A stretch of DNA of 64,000 nt from CAYUPI01 sp964446585 (GTDB lineage: Bacteria; Verrucomicrobiota; Verrucomicrobiia; Limisphaerales; UBA8199), in NCBI GenBank assembly GCA_964446585.1, contig CAYUPI010000029.1, positions 6,559-70,558 on the forward strand, in the 5' to 3' direction. Both the position numbers and the translations under genes were made by a program. Of this stretch, positions 17,624-26,670 are shown piece by piece. The notes under the pieces are model-generated. The model was given only the letters and a program-made list of their open reading frames with translations. It had not been told where the DNA came from and did no database searches. The stretch's first letter is position 1, and every line of letters starts with the position of its first letter.

Positions 17624-19491
17624 ACGCACCGGCGACAGGCGGCCTGCAAAACGGCAACGGCACCTTTCGCGTCACCGCCCGGTTGCTGCGGCGTTTTCTG
17701 CCCGGCGAGACGCGCGGGGTGGTCCTGGGTTTGCTGCTCGTGTTCGGTGCGTCGGGCGCGGCGTTGTTGCAGCCCTGGCCGCTCAGGCTGGTCCTCGATT
17801 GCGTCATCGGCTCGAGCCCGACTCCAGCGCCCATTGTTGCCGTGCTGCATTTTTTTGGCGGAGAGAGCTTCGCCACAGCCCACCCGCAAGGGTCGCTGCT
17901 GGCGCTGCTTTGCCTGGCCTTGCTGCTGATCGAATTGGCGCTGGGCGGTCTGAATGTCTTGAGCGCTTACCTGCTGCATTCGGTGGCTTTGCGCATGGTG
18001 TTCAAATTGCGCTGCGCGTTGTTCGACCACGTGCAGCGGCTCTCGCTCGGTTTCCACGATGAGCGCGCGGTGGGCGATTCGCTGTATCGCGTCACTTGGG
18101 ACAGTTACTGCATTCAAGCCATTTTCAGCGAGGGGCTGGTGCCGGTCCTGACGGCCGGCACGACGCTGTTGGGCATCGCGGCCGTGATGCTGAGCTGCGA
18201 CTGGCGCATCACCGCGGCGGCGTTGTCCGTCGCGGTCCCGCTGATAATACTGGTGAAGCGCTTGGACAAACCGATGACCGAACAAAGCCTGCGGGTGCAC
18301 GAGCACGAGAGCGAAGTCAGCACCCGTGTCCAGGAGACGCTGGTGGGGATTCGGGCCGTTCAGGCTTACGGCCAGGAGCAATTCGAAAGCAAGCGTTTCC
18401 AAAGCAAAGCCAGCGCGAGCCTTCATGCGAACCTGCGCCTGACGGTCGTCCAGACCGCCTCCCAGGCGATCGTCGGACTGGTGTTGGCGGCCGGGACCGC
18501 GGCGGTGATTTGGTTGGGCGCCCAGGGCGTCCTCCAGCATCGCATCACCTATGGTACGCTGGTGATGCTGGTGGCCTATGTGGCGATGATTTTCAAACCG
18601 CTCGAAACCCTGGCCTATACAGCGGGCGCGGTCCAAAGCGCCGCCGCCGGCGCTCAGCGAGTTTTGGCCGTGCTCGATTCCGCGCCGGAAGTGACCGAGT
18701 CCCAGGACGCGCTGGAATTGCCGGGTCGCGCCCGCGGGGAAATTGCGTTTGAAGGCGTCGCCTTTGGCTATCGGCCGGGCACACCCGTGCTGCGTGGAAT
18801 CGATCTGGAGATACCGGCAGGCTCGAGTCTCGCGATCGTCGGAACCTCCGGCGCCGGCAAGACCACTCTGGCGAGTTTGCTCCTCCGCTTTTATGACCCG
18901 ACGGATGGCCGGATTGTCCTCGATGGCCACGACCTGCGCACCCTGACGCTGGCGTCATTGCGGCGGAACCTCGCGCTGGTCACGCAGGAGCCGATTCTGT
19001 TCGCGGCGAGCATTCGCGAGAACATCGCTTACAGCCGTCCGGGCGCAGGACTGGAAGAGATCGTGGCGGCGGCGCGGGCCGCCGGGGCGCACGATTTTAT
19101 TCAGCGGATGCCGGAGCGATACGACAGCCGCATTGCCGAGCGCGGCGCGACGCTTTCCAGCGGCCAGCGCCAGCGACTGGCCATCGCCCGCGCGTTCCTG
19201 AAAGACGCGCCGGTGCTGATCCTGGATGAGCCGACCAGCGCGCTGGACGCGGAGACGGAGGAAGCACTCTTGCAGGCCTTGGAGGGCCTGATGAAAGGAA
19301 GGACCACGCTCATCATCGCGCATCGTCTTTCGACCGTGCGCCGCGCCGACCGGATCGTAGTCCTGGAGGAAGGCCGCATCAAAGAGAGCGGCTCACACGA
19401 GGAGTTGCTGGCGCGAGAGGGGACCTATGCGCATCTGCACCAATTGCAATCTGGCGAAGCTGAGGCGCTCACGAGAGAGCTCCAACCATGA
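17620..19491 (+). CDS. ABC exporter, fused permease and ATPase (MsbA-like)
   Basis: A 623-residue half-transporter: an N-terminal membrane domain with about six helices (residues 30-350) and a C-terminal ATPase domain. Walker A GTSGAGKTT is at ~408-416, the Q-loop TQEPILF at ~464, the signature LSSGQRQR at ~511-518, Walker B VLILDEPTSALD at ~531-542 and the H-loop AHRLST at ~567. This is the type that flips lipids or lipid-linked glycans and acts as a homodimer. Between the glycosyltransferase fusion and acyltransferase genes, with 4-base ATGA overlaps on both sides, it is the likely exporter of the product made by this cluster. Confidence 0.94.
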   Translation: MNAPATGGLQNGNGTFRVTARLLRRFLPGETRGVVLGLLLVFGASGAALLQPWPLRLVLDCVIGSSPTPAPIVAVLHFFGGESFATAHPQGSLLALLCLALLLIELALGGLNVLSAYLLHSVALRMVFKLRCALFDHVQRLSLGFHDERAVGDSLYRVTWDSYCIQAIFSEGLVPVLTAGTTLLGIAAVMLSCDWRITAAALSVAVPLIILVKRLDKPMTEQSLRVHEHESEVSTRVQETLVGIRAVQAYGQEQFESKRFQSKASASLHANLRLTVVQTASQAIVGLVLAAGTAAVIWLGAQGVLQHRITYGTLVMLVAYVAMIFKPLETLAYTAGAVQSAAAGAQRVLAVLDSAPEVTESQDALELPGRARGEIAFEGVAFGYRPGTPVLRGIDLEIPAGSSLAIVGTSGAGKTTLASLLLRFYDPTDGRIVLDGHDLRTLTLASLRRNLALVTQEPILFAASIRENIAYSRPGAGLEEIVAAARAAGAHDFIQRMPERYDSRIAERGATLSSGQRQRLAIARAFLKDAPVLILDEPTSALDAETEEALLQALEGLMKGRTTLIIAHRLSTVRRADRIVVLEEGRIKESGSHEELLAREGTYAHLHQLQSGEAEALTRELQP

Positions 19492-20075
19492 CCCAACGTC
19501 CACCCAGTGCGACCGAGCTGCCGCCGGGTCGTTGGACCGAGGGTTTGCTGCCGCCGAACGTGCGGGCCGGGCCAAACACATTGATTACAGACGAGCTTGC
19601 TTTCAAGCGCTTCAAGAGCAAGGCACCGGAAGCGTTGGTTATTGGCGCGCATTGCTCTATGGACGGTGTGCACTTCGACCTTGGAGAGCAAGGCCGGATG
19701 GTGATTGGCGACTATTGCTATTTTACGAATGCCATATTGCTTTGCGAACTGGAGGTCCGGATAGGCAACTATGTTTTGATCGGCTGGAATGCCACCATTT
19801 CCGACACGGACTTTCATCCGCTGTCCCCCGCCGAGCGGATCGCCGACGCCATGGCCTGCTCACCGCTGGGCCAAGGCCGTCCGCGCCCGCCAATTTTGAA
19901 ACAGCCGGTGATCATTGGGGATGACGTCTGGGTCGGGCCGAATGCCACCATTCTCAAAGGCGTGCGGATCGGCGCCGGCGCGTGGATCGACGCAGGCTCA
20001 CTGGTCACGCGAGATGTCGCGCCGCGCTCGCGCGTCTTGGGAAACCCGGCCCAAGTAGTCGGCCAAGTCCCTTGA
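19488..20075 (+). CDS. Hexapeptide-repeat O-acyltransferase
   Basis: A 195-residue left-handed beta-helix acyltransferase of the maltose/galactoside acetyltransferase type. Imperfect hexapeptide turns run from about residue 50 to 190 (VIGDYCYFTNA, RIGNYVLIGWNATISDTDFHPL, IIGDDVWVGPNATILKGVRIGAGAWIDAGSLV, then VLGNPAQVV). The His in DTDFHPL is in the position of the family catalytic histidine. It probably acetylates a sugar of the exported glycan using acetyl-CoA. The ATG overlaps the ABC transporter stop by 4 bases. Confidence 0.9.
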   Translation: MTQRPPSATELPPGRWTEGLLPPNVRAGPNTLITDELAFKRFKSKAPEALVIGAHCSMDGVHFDLGEQGRMVIGDYCYFTNAILLCELEVRIGNYVLIGWNATISDTDFHPLSPAERIADAMACSPLGQGRPRPPILKQPVIIGDDVWVGPNATILKGVRIGAGAWIDAGSLVTRDVAPRSRVLGNPAQVVGQVP

Positions 20076-20119
20076 CCCGAGCGCGGATTCACACCCAAAC
20101 GAGTGCGAGCGATGGCGTT

Positions 20120-21088
20120 ATGGCGGCAGAGAGCATAGTGGAAAAAACTATCTGGCAGCTCGCACAGAACGATCACGTGGCGCGGCTGCTGATTCCGGCG
20201 CTGAGGGCTTGTGTGCGGTACTTCCCACTTGCGCCGGGCAAGCGGTTGGTCTGGACTCGGCTCGTGGAGCCTTTTTTTGCCTGGCACCCGCATGAATTCG
20301 TCGCCTCGACTGTTTTTGGGGCGAGGCTTTCAGGCAACACGCGAGAATTGCTGCAGCAATACGTTTATTATTTTGGGCTCTGGGAACCGCAACTAACCTG
20401 TTGGATTCCAGACCGGCTGCGGCCTGGGGACACCTTCGTTGATGTCGGCGCCAACATCGGCTACTTCACGCTGCTGGCTTCGAAGCTGGTGGGAAATTCG
20501 GGCAAGGTCGTTGCGATTGAGGCCTCTCCCGGGACGTTCGAGGCCCTGCAGGCAAATCTCGAACGCAATCACGCTGGCAACGTTCGGGCCGTAAACAGGG
20601 CAGCCTCTGAGTCAGCCGGCGTGGTGAAGGTCTATCGCGGCCCCGAGAGTCACATTGGGTTATCAACGATTTTTCCGGAAGAAGCCTCGAAGCGAGAGGC
20701 CAAATTCGAAGGCGAAGTCGAAGCCGGACCGCTCCCAGTGATCCTGCACGAAGAGGAGATGCGCAACGCGCGCTTGATAAAGATCGATGTCGAAGGAGCT
20801 GAGTGGTCCGTTGTTTCGGGAATGCGCCGGCTGCTGGAGAGCGGCCGAAGGGACCTGGAGGTTATGATCGAGATCGATCCTGAATGCCTGGCCCAGCAGG
20901 GAAGGAAGCCCGAAGACATCCTGGGCCTCTTCTCGGAAGCGGGGTTTCATGCTTATCAATTGGAGAATGACTACGCGGCGGTGAGTTATCTGCCCCCATT
21001 CGAGAAACGAGCGCCAAAGCGGCTACAGGGCGCAATTGACTCAGTTGTGGACCTGGTGTTTTCCCGGCAAGACGCGGGGAGGCTTTAG
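20120..21088 (+). CDS. FkbM family SAM-dependent methyltransferase
   Basis: A 322-residue methyltransferase. The FkbM-type SAM-binding core starts at about residue 110: TFVDVGANIGYFTLLASKL, then GKVVAIEASP and LIKIDVEGAEWSV, which is diagnostic of the family. The N-terminal ~100 residues are a helical region often seen in glycan-cluster members. It probably methylates a sugar hydroxyl of the polysaccharide. The frame is open further up, inside the acyltransferase gene, but the ATG at 20120 (MAAESIVEK) gives the expected length and sits 44 bases after the preceding stop. Confidence 0.88.
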   Translation: MAAESIVEKTIWQLAQNDHVARLLIPALRACVRYFPLAPGKRLVWTRLVEPFFAWHPHEFVASTVFGARLSGNTRELLQQYVYYFGLWEPQLTCWIPDRLRPGDTFVDVGANIGYFTLLASKLVGNSGKVVAIEASPGTFEALQANLERNHAGNVRAVNRAASESAGVVKVYRGPESHIGLSTIFPEEASKREAKFEGEVEAGPLPVILHEEEMRNARLIKIDVEGAEWSVVSGMRRLLESGRRDLEVMIEIDPECLAQQGRKPEDILGLFSEAGFHAYQLENDYAAVSYLPPFEKRAPKRLQGAIDSVVDLVFSRQDAGRL

Positions 21089-21139
21089 GTCAGCACGTTG
21101 ACGCACGCACATTCGGCTCATATCATCCGCCAACAGACC

Positions 21140-21718
21140 ATGAGCGCCGGCCGGACACTTGCGTGGGATTGGTACCCGGGAACGATTCCGGAAAACGTCG
21201 TCATTGACGAAACGGCTTACGTTGAAACCAGCTTCAGCTTTTATCTATTCCGCAGCGAGCTGCCTGGCGGTGTGAGATATGGCCGAGGCGCTTCGACCTA
21301 TCTTGGCACCATGTTCGACGTCGGGCCGCGCGGGCGCGTCGAGTTGGGCGAGTACGCCCTGGTGCACGGTGCCCGGATAATTTGCGATGCGGCGGTGACA
21401 ATCGGGGATTATGCGCTCATTTCCTGGAATGTGGTGTTCATGGACACCTATCGTGTGCCGTTCGAGGCCAAGGAACGGCGCAAGGAACTGGAGCGCGTGC
21501 CGCTGCGCCCCCAGCGGTTCGCCTCCGCTGAAGTTCCGGCGCAGCCCATTCGCGTCGAGCGCAATGTGTGGATTGGTTTCGACGCCTGCGTCTTGCCGGG
21601 TGTCACGATTGGCGAAGGCTCGGTCGTAGGCGCCAAATCGGTCGTTACGCAGAGTGTGCCGCCTTTCGCGGTCGTGGGCGGCAATCCCGCCCGTGTGATT
21701 CGCAAACTTGATCCTTGA
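21140..21718 (+). CDS. Second hexapeptide-repeat acyltransferase
   Basis: A 192-residue left-handed beta-helix acyltransferase, distantly similar to the one at 19488-20075. It has hexapeptide turns (YALVHGARIICDAAVTIGDYALISWNVVF), a DTYRVP loop where the first enzyme has DTDFHP, and the closing series NVWIGFDACVLPGVTIGEGSVVGAKSVV then VVGGNPARVIRKL. The catalytic-position histidine is not obvious in the loop, so it may differ in activity. A TTG start at 21098 is possible, but the ATG at 21140 (MSAGRTLAWDW) is preferred. Same cluster and strand as the FkbM gene, 51 bases downstream. Confidence 0.85.
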   Translation: MSAGRTLAWDWYPGTIPENVVIDETAYVETSFSFYLFRSELPGGVRYGRGASTYLGTMFDVGPRGRVELGEYALVHGARIICDAAVTIGDYALISWNVVFMDTYRVPFEAKERRKELERVPLRPQRFASAEVPAQPIRVERNVWIGFDACVLPGVTIGEGSVVGAKSVVTQSVPPFAVVGGNPARVIRKLDP

Positions 21719-21799
21719 GGAGCCCAGGAGTCAGAGGCCGGCGGCGGGTAGGCCAACAATCACCAATTCCCACCTATCTGACCTATCTAAGCTGCAGCC

Positions 21800-22975
21800 A
21801 TGCCCGTCCACCCTCCCACTAAAGGCAAGATCATCGTCTTCGGTATTCTCTTCTGGTATCCGCTGGCGGGGGTGACTTTTCAATTCCTGCACTACCTGCT
21901 AGGCTTGCGGCGCCTCGGCTACGACCCGTACTACATCGAGGACTCGGGTCGTTGGATTTACGACCCTAAACTCAATGATCTTTCGCCCGATGCCAGTGGC
22001 AACATCGCCGCGGTCCTGCCGATGCTCCAGGAGCACGGCTTCGCGGAGCGTTGGGCCTTCCGCGGCAACTATCCCGACGGCCGGTGCTATGGGATGACCG
22101 AATCGCGAATCCTCGAGCTTTACCGCGAAGCGGATGCGTTTCTCAACGTGACCGGCGCGCAGGAACTGCGCCCGGAGCACCTCGAATGCCCGCGGCGGAT
22201 CTATGTCGAAACGGACCCGGTGGCGGCGCAGATCAAGCTGGCGCAGGGTGACGAAGAAACGGCCGCTGCTCTCTCCGCTCATCAGAAGCACTTCAGCTAC
22301 GGCGAGAACTTTGGCGCGCCCGATTGCAAAGTCCCGCTGGAACGATTCCAGTGGATTCCTACGCGCCAGCCGGTGATTTTGGATTTCTGGAAAAATCCCT
22401 ACCCGGCGGATGGCCGGCCCTACACGACCGTCGCCACGTGGGAAAACAAAGGAAAAGACATCGTCTATAATGGAGAGACTTATTACTGGTCAAAGGACCG
22501 AGAGTTCATGAAGTTCATTGCTTTGCCGCGGCGGCGAACGGCGCGTTTTGAGCTGGCGGTCGGACGGGAGGAGAAAGTCCAGAGTATTTTGAGGGAGAAC
22601 GGTTGGGGCTGGACTGATTCGCTCGAAATCTCGGGCGACTGCAAACGTTACCGCGATTACATCGCGCGCTCGCGTGGCGAGTTCACGGTCGCCAAAGATC
22701 AAAACATCCGGCTTCGAAGCGGTTGGTTCAGCGACCGCAGCGCCTGCTATCTGGCGGCGGGCCGGCCGGTGATCACTCAGGAAACCGGTTTCAGCAATTG
22801 CCTGCCCACGGGCGAGGGATTGTTCGCTTTCGAAACGATGGCCGACATCCTGGCAGCGGTGGATCGGATCGAGAGCGATTATGCAGGCAACAGCCGCGCT
22901 GCCCGCGAAATCGCCGGCGAATATTTCGCAGCGGAAAATGTTCTAGGCAAAATGATGGAGCAGGTCGGGCTTTGA
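21800..22975 (+). CDS. Probable GT-B fold glycosyltransferase
   Basis: A 391-residue cytoplasmic protein. The N-terminal part begins with a strand-turn typical of GT-B enzymes (IIVFGILFWYPLAGVTFQFLHYLLGLRRLGYDPYYIED). The C-terminal part has the nucleotide-sugar-site pattern FTVAKDQNIRLRSGWFSDRSACYLAAGRPVITQETG followed by GLFAFETMADILAAVDRI, as in family 1/4-type glycosyltransferases. The donor sugar cannot be told. The gene lies between an acyltransferase and a deacetylase, and its stop is only 4 bases before the next start, which fits glycan assembly. Confidence 0.75.
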   Translation: MPVHPPTKGKIIVFGILFWYPLAGVTFQFLHYLLGLRRLGYDPYYIEDSGRWIYDPKLNDLSPDASGNIAAVLPMLQEHGFAERWAFRGNYPDGRCYGMTESRILELYREADAFLNVTGAQELRPEHLECPRRIYVETDPVAAQIKLAQGDEETAAALSAHQKHFSYGENFGAPDCKVPLERFQWIPTRQPVILDFWKNPYPADGRPYTTVATWENKGKDIVYNGETYYWSKDREFMKFIALPRRRTARFELAVGREEKVQSILRENGWGWTDSLEISGDCKRYRDYIARSRGEFTVAKDQNIRLRSGWFSDRSACYLAAGRPVITQETGFSNCLPTGEGLFAFETMADILAAVDRIESDYAGNSRAAREIAGEYFAAENVLGKMMEQVGL

Positions 22976-22979
22976 AGCA

Positions 22980-23681
22980 ATGCCGCGCCACCTGATTGTC
23001 AACGCCGACGACTTCGGTCTTACCCGGGGCATCAATCGTGGCGTCATCGAAGCCGCTGAGCGCGGCATTCTCACCAGCGCCAGCCTGATGGTTCGTTATC
23101 CGGCTGCTGCCGAAGCAGCCAGTTACGTCAGTCGGAACCGAGCCTTCAGCCTGGGCCTGCACGTTGAACTGGGCGAATGGGTGTTTCGAAACGGCGAATG
23201 GGTGTTGCGGTACGAGGTTGTGTCCGCCGATGACGCCAAACAGGTGAAAGCGGAAATTGAAAAACAGCTCGCTGAATTTGAGCGGCTCGCGGGCCGACCC
23301 CCTGATCACCTGGACTCGCACCAGCATGTCCATCGAAACGAGCCGGCCCGAGGCATTATGCAGGCTGTGGCCTCAAAGCTCTCGGTGCCACTGCGCGAAT
23401 GCAACTCCGAGATTCATTTTTGTGGCGACTTCTACGGGCAGAGCGGCGAGGGCGAGCCCTTGCCCGGCGCACTCACCACGGAGAACCTAACGAAAATCCT
23501 CGAGGCACTCCCCGATGGAATAACCGAATTGGGATGCCATCCGGGTTATGCGAAGGATCTGGAATCCGTTTACCGCCAGGAACGCGAGCAGGAGCTCCGG
23601 GTGCTGTGTGATCCGGCGCTATGGGAAATCCTGGAGCGGTCCGGCATAAGGCTGCGCGGGTTCCGTGGATCTACTCAGTGA
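22980..23681 (+). CDS. ChbG/YdjC-like (HpnK type) carbohydrate deacetylase
   Basis: A 233-residue metal-dependent deacetylase fold. Family motifs are in order: NADDFGLTRGINRGV at residues 8-22 (metal-binding Asp), LHVELGEW (~60), DSHQHVH (~118-124) and TELGCHPG (~180-187). Known members remove the N-acetyl group from chitooligosaccharides or from hopanoid-linked acetylglucosamine. Here the enzyme closes the polysaccharide cluster, so deacetylation of an amino sugar in that glycan is inferred. The ATG is 4 bases after the previous stop. The 3' end overlaps the convergent prepilin-like gene by 11 bases. Confidence 0.92.
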   Translation: MPRHLIVNADDFGLTRGINRGVIEAAERGILTSASLMVRYPAAAEAASYVSRNRAFSLGLHVELGEWVFRNGEWVLRYEVVSADDAKQVKAEIEKQLAEFERLAGRPPDHLDSHQHVHRNEPARGIMQAVASKLSVPLRECNSEIHFCGDFYGQSGEGEPLPGALTTENLTKILEALPDGITELGCHPGYAKDLESVYRQEREQELRVLCDPALWEILERSGIRLRGFRGSTQ

Positions 23682-24456
23682 CCCACTGCCACCGGGGGTC
23701 AAAGAGCCCGTTTCCGCCAAATAATGTGGAGCCCCAGGCGGTTTGACCGTCGGCAGTTTTGCCCGGGAAGAATTGCAGGCCGATCTCGCTGACGCGGATT
23801 GCTTTGGCGTGGCCGTCCACATAACCAGCAGCGCAACGACCTGCATGCCGGCCCACTGGACGGAACGGAGTGATGTAGGCATACCACGCCCGAGTGCTGG
23901 GTGGCAGCCAGAGAAGAAACGCGGAGTCGGGCTTCTCGATCCACCGGTCGGGATTGGTTTCGGTTAAGTTGTCAATCAAGCCTGCATCGGTCGCCGGAAT
24001 GGCTTCGGCCGGGCGCTTGACTTTGGCGAGAGTGGGCCGCCAGTCCTGGTGATACTGGACGGCCGTGTAAGCAGTCAGCTCGCCTTCTTCCAGGCCCAGC
24101 CCGAATCCATTTCTTATGCTGGGGCAAGCGATGATATTGGTACCGTGAAGATAAGGCCGCAGCAGGTCCACCCAATAAGTCACGGGACCCGGGAAAAGCG
24201 AGTCCGTCGGCGCCCGCTGGTTCCAAAGCACTATAGCGACGATCTGGTCCTTGTTGTCTGCTGGATACAGATTATACGCCAATTGAATTTGGCGGACGTT
24301 ATTGATGCACTTGATCGCCTTGGCCTTTTCTTTCGCGCGGGCCAGCGCCGGCAGGAGAAGCGAGGCTAAAATTGCGATAATAGAGATGACAACGAGTAGT
24401 TCGACAAGCGTGAAGGCGATGCAGCTAAGGGGCCGGGTCCGCCGCGCCGCCGCCAT
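23671..24456 (-). CDS. Prepilin-type N-terminal domain protein with H-X9-DG motif
   Basis: A 261-residue pseudopilin-like protein: a short basic leader (MAAARRTRPLSC), AFTLVELLVVISIIAILA, a helical stalk with KEKAKAIKCINNVRQ, then a globular domain. It ends with an H-X9-DG signature (RHAGRCAAGYVDGHAKAI). The C-terminal tail includes TAWGSTLFGG. The frame continues upstream through a 110-bp paired hairpin element, and the ATG at 24456 is taken as the start because it gives a normal leader. That ATG sits one base from the hairpin arm, so translation may be affected by it. It is convergent with the ChbG-like gene. Confidence 0.85.
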   Translation of the reverse strand: MAAARRTRPLSCIAFTLVELLVVISIIAILASLLLPALARAKEKAKAIKCINNVRQIQLAYNLYPADNKDQIVAIVLWNQRAPTDSLFPGPVTYWVDLLRPYLHGTNIIACPSIRNGFGLGLEEGELTAYTAVQYHQDWRPTLAKVKRPAEAIPATDAGLIDNLTETNPDRWIEKPDSAFLLWLPPSTRAWYAYITPFRPVGRHAGRCAAGYVDGHAKAIRVSEIGLQFFPGKTADGQTAWGSTLFGGNGLFDPRWQWVTE

Positions 24457-24457
24457 C

Positions 24458-24567
24458 GGAGTGCGCCCGTCCCCGGGCGCAGCAATGCCCGACCGAACAG
24501 GCGCTTTCGAAAATCCCAAAGGCCGGCTTCTTGCGCACATTGCTGCGCCCGGGGACGGGCGCACTCC
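24458..24567. repeat. REPIN-like paired hairpin element (perfect 30-bp inverted repeat)
   Basis: A perfect 30-bp inverted repeat (24458-24487 and 24538-24567) around a 50-base spacer. Each arm is itself a palindrome with core GCGCCCG-TCCC-CGGGCGC, so each arm can fold as a small hairpin with loop TCCC, and the pair can fold as one long stem. Two inverted REP-like units with a spacer is the REPIN layout. It lies immediately upstream of the prepilin-like gene start at 24456. A related element is at 36253-36355. Confidence 0.92.
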
Positions 24568-24651
24568 AGTTCCGCGCCTTCGAAAGGTGGTGATGTCAAG
24601 CCGCAACACGAATTGGACGCGGAGATTCAAAGTGCGGGAGTCTCCCATACG

Positions 24652-26481
24652 TCAATAAGGGCTGTAAGGGATGCTGACGCGGAAAAAGCCGGCTGCGTTT
24701 GTCGCATAGCTCCTCGTGACGAAGACGACGTTCGTGCCGTCGCCAAACAGCGCGCCCGGTGGCACGGTTGACCAACCAGTAGAGCCGCCCAGTGAGTTGG
24801 TGTACAGCAGGGAATTGGCGCCGACACCGGCGCCGACGGCATTCCGCCAGGCCGCTCGGAACACGCTGTTGCTTGGCATAACAAAGATGCTGGAGGGATC
24901 GTCGGCCAGGATACTCCACGTCGTGCCGTCCAATGGCGCGCCCGTCGTGAAATCACTGGAAATGTGATTGGTAAAGTTCGCGTTAGTGACGGCAACCCGG
25001 ATGCTGCTCACAGTTAAGAATTTTCCGACGTTCTGGCTGCCATTAGGATTCACACCCAGAAAAAATTCAACCTGGCTGGCAAACGAGCCCGTGTCCGCGC
25101 TTTGCATAATGCCCACGGCGCTGCTGCCATTGGGAGCAGTCAGCAGGAAATCTGTGTCGTTAGTGAGGCGAATCGTCCAGGTTCCGGCAAATGGCACGTT
25201 GGTGATGCCGCACATAAAACCACTGGTGAGGAAGGCCGTGGTGTCATAGGGATCGTTAACCTTGTAACCTAGAGTGGCCAGAGCCGAGCCGTTGCCATCG
25301 GCCTGGAGTCCCAACCGAACCACGTTTGGATTTGAGAGTTCGGCGGAGATAAAACCATTCGGGCTGGCAATCAGCCAAGCGTAGGCAATGAAATTCGTGG
25401 CAGCGCGGGCGGGTGGATTGGTGATTGTGAAAGAGTAGCTCGCCGGCGCATCCGGCGTGGAGCCAACCCAGCTACATTCTTTCGTCGGGTTTGAGACGAT
25501 CTCGTTATAATGGTTCGTTGTGCCCGCGGCTCCATTGAGTTGCAGGCCCATGGGACCGGCGAGCGCCAGGGACAAGATGGGCGACGCTGGCGGTGGGTTG
25601 GTTGAAATCGCGGTGGCCGGAACCACGTCTGCCCAGGTGGAGCCGATCTTTATCTCGTCCACCTTCATCTGGCAATTGCCGCCGGTGCGGACGAGCAGAT
25701 TGCCCTGGCTATAAGGAGCCGTCCGAAATGCAGTAAAGTCAGTCATAAAGAGCGCGCTGTCATTTGTCGGCTCCCTGGACTGATTGAGCCAAACATCCAA
25801 CCTGTCGGTGCCGGGCTGAAGGAGCGGGTTGGCGACCGGAGGACCCAACCGGAATCGCCCGACGACCAGTGCCGGACTCGTCCGGCTGCCTGCAGTCTGC
25901 AGGTAATTCACGGTGTTGGTGCTCATTTCGCAGCAAAATTGCCGGATGTACACCTGAAGAGCGCCCCCGCTGCCTTTGCAGGATATCCCAATGCCGGAAA
26001 GAGCCTGGAAGGAATTCCCAAACGGCACGACGATGCCGCCGCTGGTAGAATCCACTTCGTAAGTTACGAGGCAGGAAAACCAGATAGTCGTTCCGAACAC
26101 GGATTCAAAGGGCATCAACGGATTGCTGGGATCGAACCACTGCCGGGCGTCTCCATGGCCGATGCTGTGAGTGGAGCTGCCATCGTCCTCATCAAAAATG
26201 CAGGCTCCAACACCGGCCACGTAACCGGCGCCGTTTGTCCAGTTGAGTCCATTTGTGATTCCAAACGGCAGATCACCCGTCGTCGTCGCTGCGCCACCAA
26301 GGTTCGGACCGATCCAGGCATTGGACCAGCCTGTTCCGCCATTCTGGCCGGGGAGCGTAGCGCTGACCGGGTAGTCGAAGCCTTCATAAACGAACAAGGA
26401 CGCCTGGCCCGAAATGGCAAATGATAAGCAAACTGCGCACAAGACTCCGCCTATGATCCAGCGGAGGGACTTTCGTCTCAT
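24652..26481 (-). CDS. Large secreted protein of unknown function
   Basis: A 609-residue exported protein with a clear signal peptide (MRRKSLRWIIGGVLCAVCLSFA..., cleavage near GQA-SL). The mature start LFVYEGFDYP with ATLPGQNGGTGWSNAW is a pattern common at the N-terminus of exported Verrucomicrobiota beta-sandwich proteins. The first ~300 residues resemble a concanavalin-like jelly roll (GTDRLDVWLNQ, KVDEIKIGSTWADVVP). The second half has the sequence YSFTITNPPA and a region with GYKVNDPYDTT that I cannot place. It ends with a short domain closing GFFRVSIPYSPY, a weak form of the FYR tail. No enzymatic motif is seen. Downstream of the S53 protease gene on the same strand. Confidence 0.82.
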   Translation of the reverse strand: MRRKSLRWIIGGVLCAVCLSFAISGQASLFVYEGFDYPVSATLPGQNGGTGWSNAWIGPNLGGAATTTGDLPFGITNGLNWTNGAGYVAGVGACIFDEDDGSSTHSIGHGDARQWFDPSNPLMPFESVFGTTIWFSCLVTYEVDSTSGGIVVPFGNSFQALSGIGISCKGSGGALQVYIRQFCCEMSTNTVNYLQTAGSRTSPALVVGRFRLGPPVANPLLQPGTDRLDVWLNQSREPTNDSALFMTDFTAFRTAPYSQGNLLVRTGGNCQMKVDEIKIGSTWADVVPATAISTNPPPASPILSLALAGPMGLQLNGAAGTTNHYNEIVSNPTKECSWVGSTPDAPASYSFTITNPPARAATNFIAYAWLIASPNGFISAELSNPNVVRLGLQADGNGSALATLGYKVNDPYDTTAFLTSGFMCGITNVPFAGTWTIRLTNDTDFLLTAPNGSSAVGIMQSADTGSFASQVEFFLGVNPNGSQNVGKFLTVSSIRVAVTNANFTNHISSDFTTGAPLDGTTWSILADDPSSIFVMPSNSVFRAAWRNAVGAGVGANSLLYTNSLGGSTGWSTVPPGALFGDGTNVVFVTRSYATNAAGFFRVSIPYSPY

Positions 26482-26670
26482 GAGCCCGGTGCGGTGATTA
26501 ATCCAGCATAAAATACCAGAATTTTAGGTGACTGTCAAAGATGCCCTAACAGAAGGGTGTAGGGTGCAGCTTGATATGATCACTGCCAACGAGGACACGG
26601 CGCGTGGCATTGCCAAGACGCGCCGCGTGGCGGGGTGTGGGGCAGAGGTCTTGGCTGCCGCAACCGGGCC

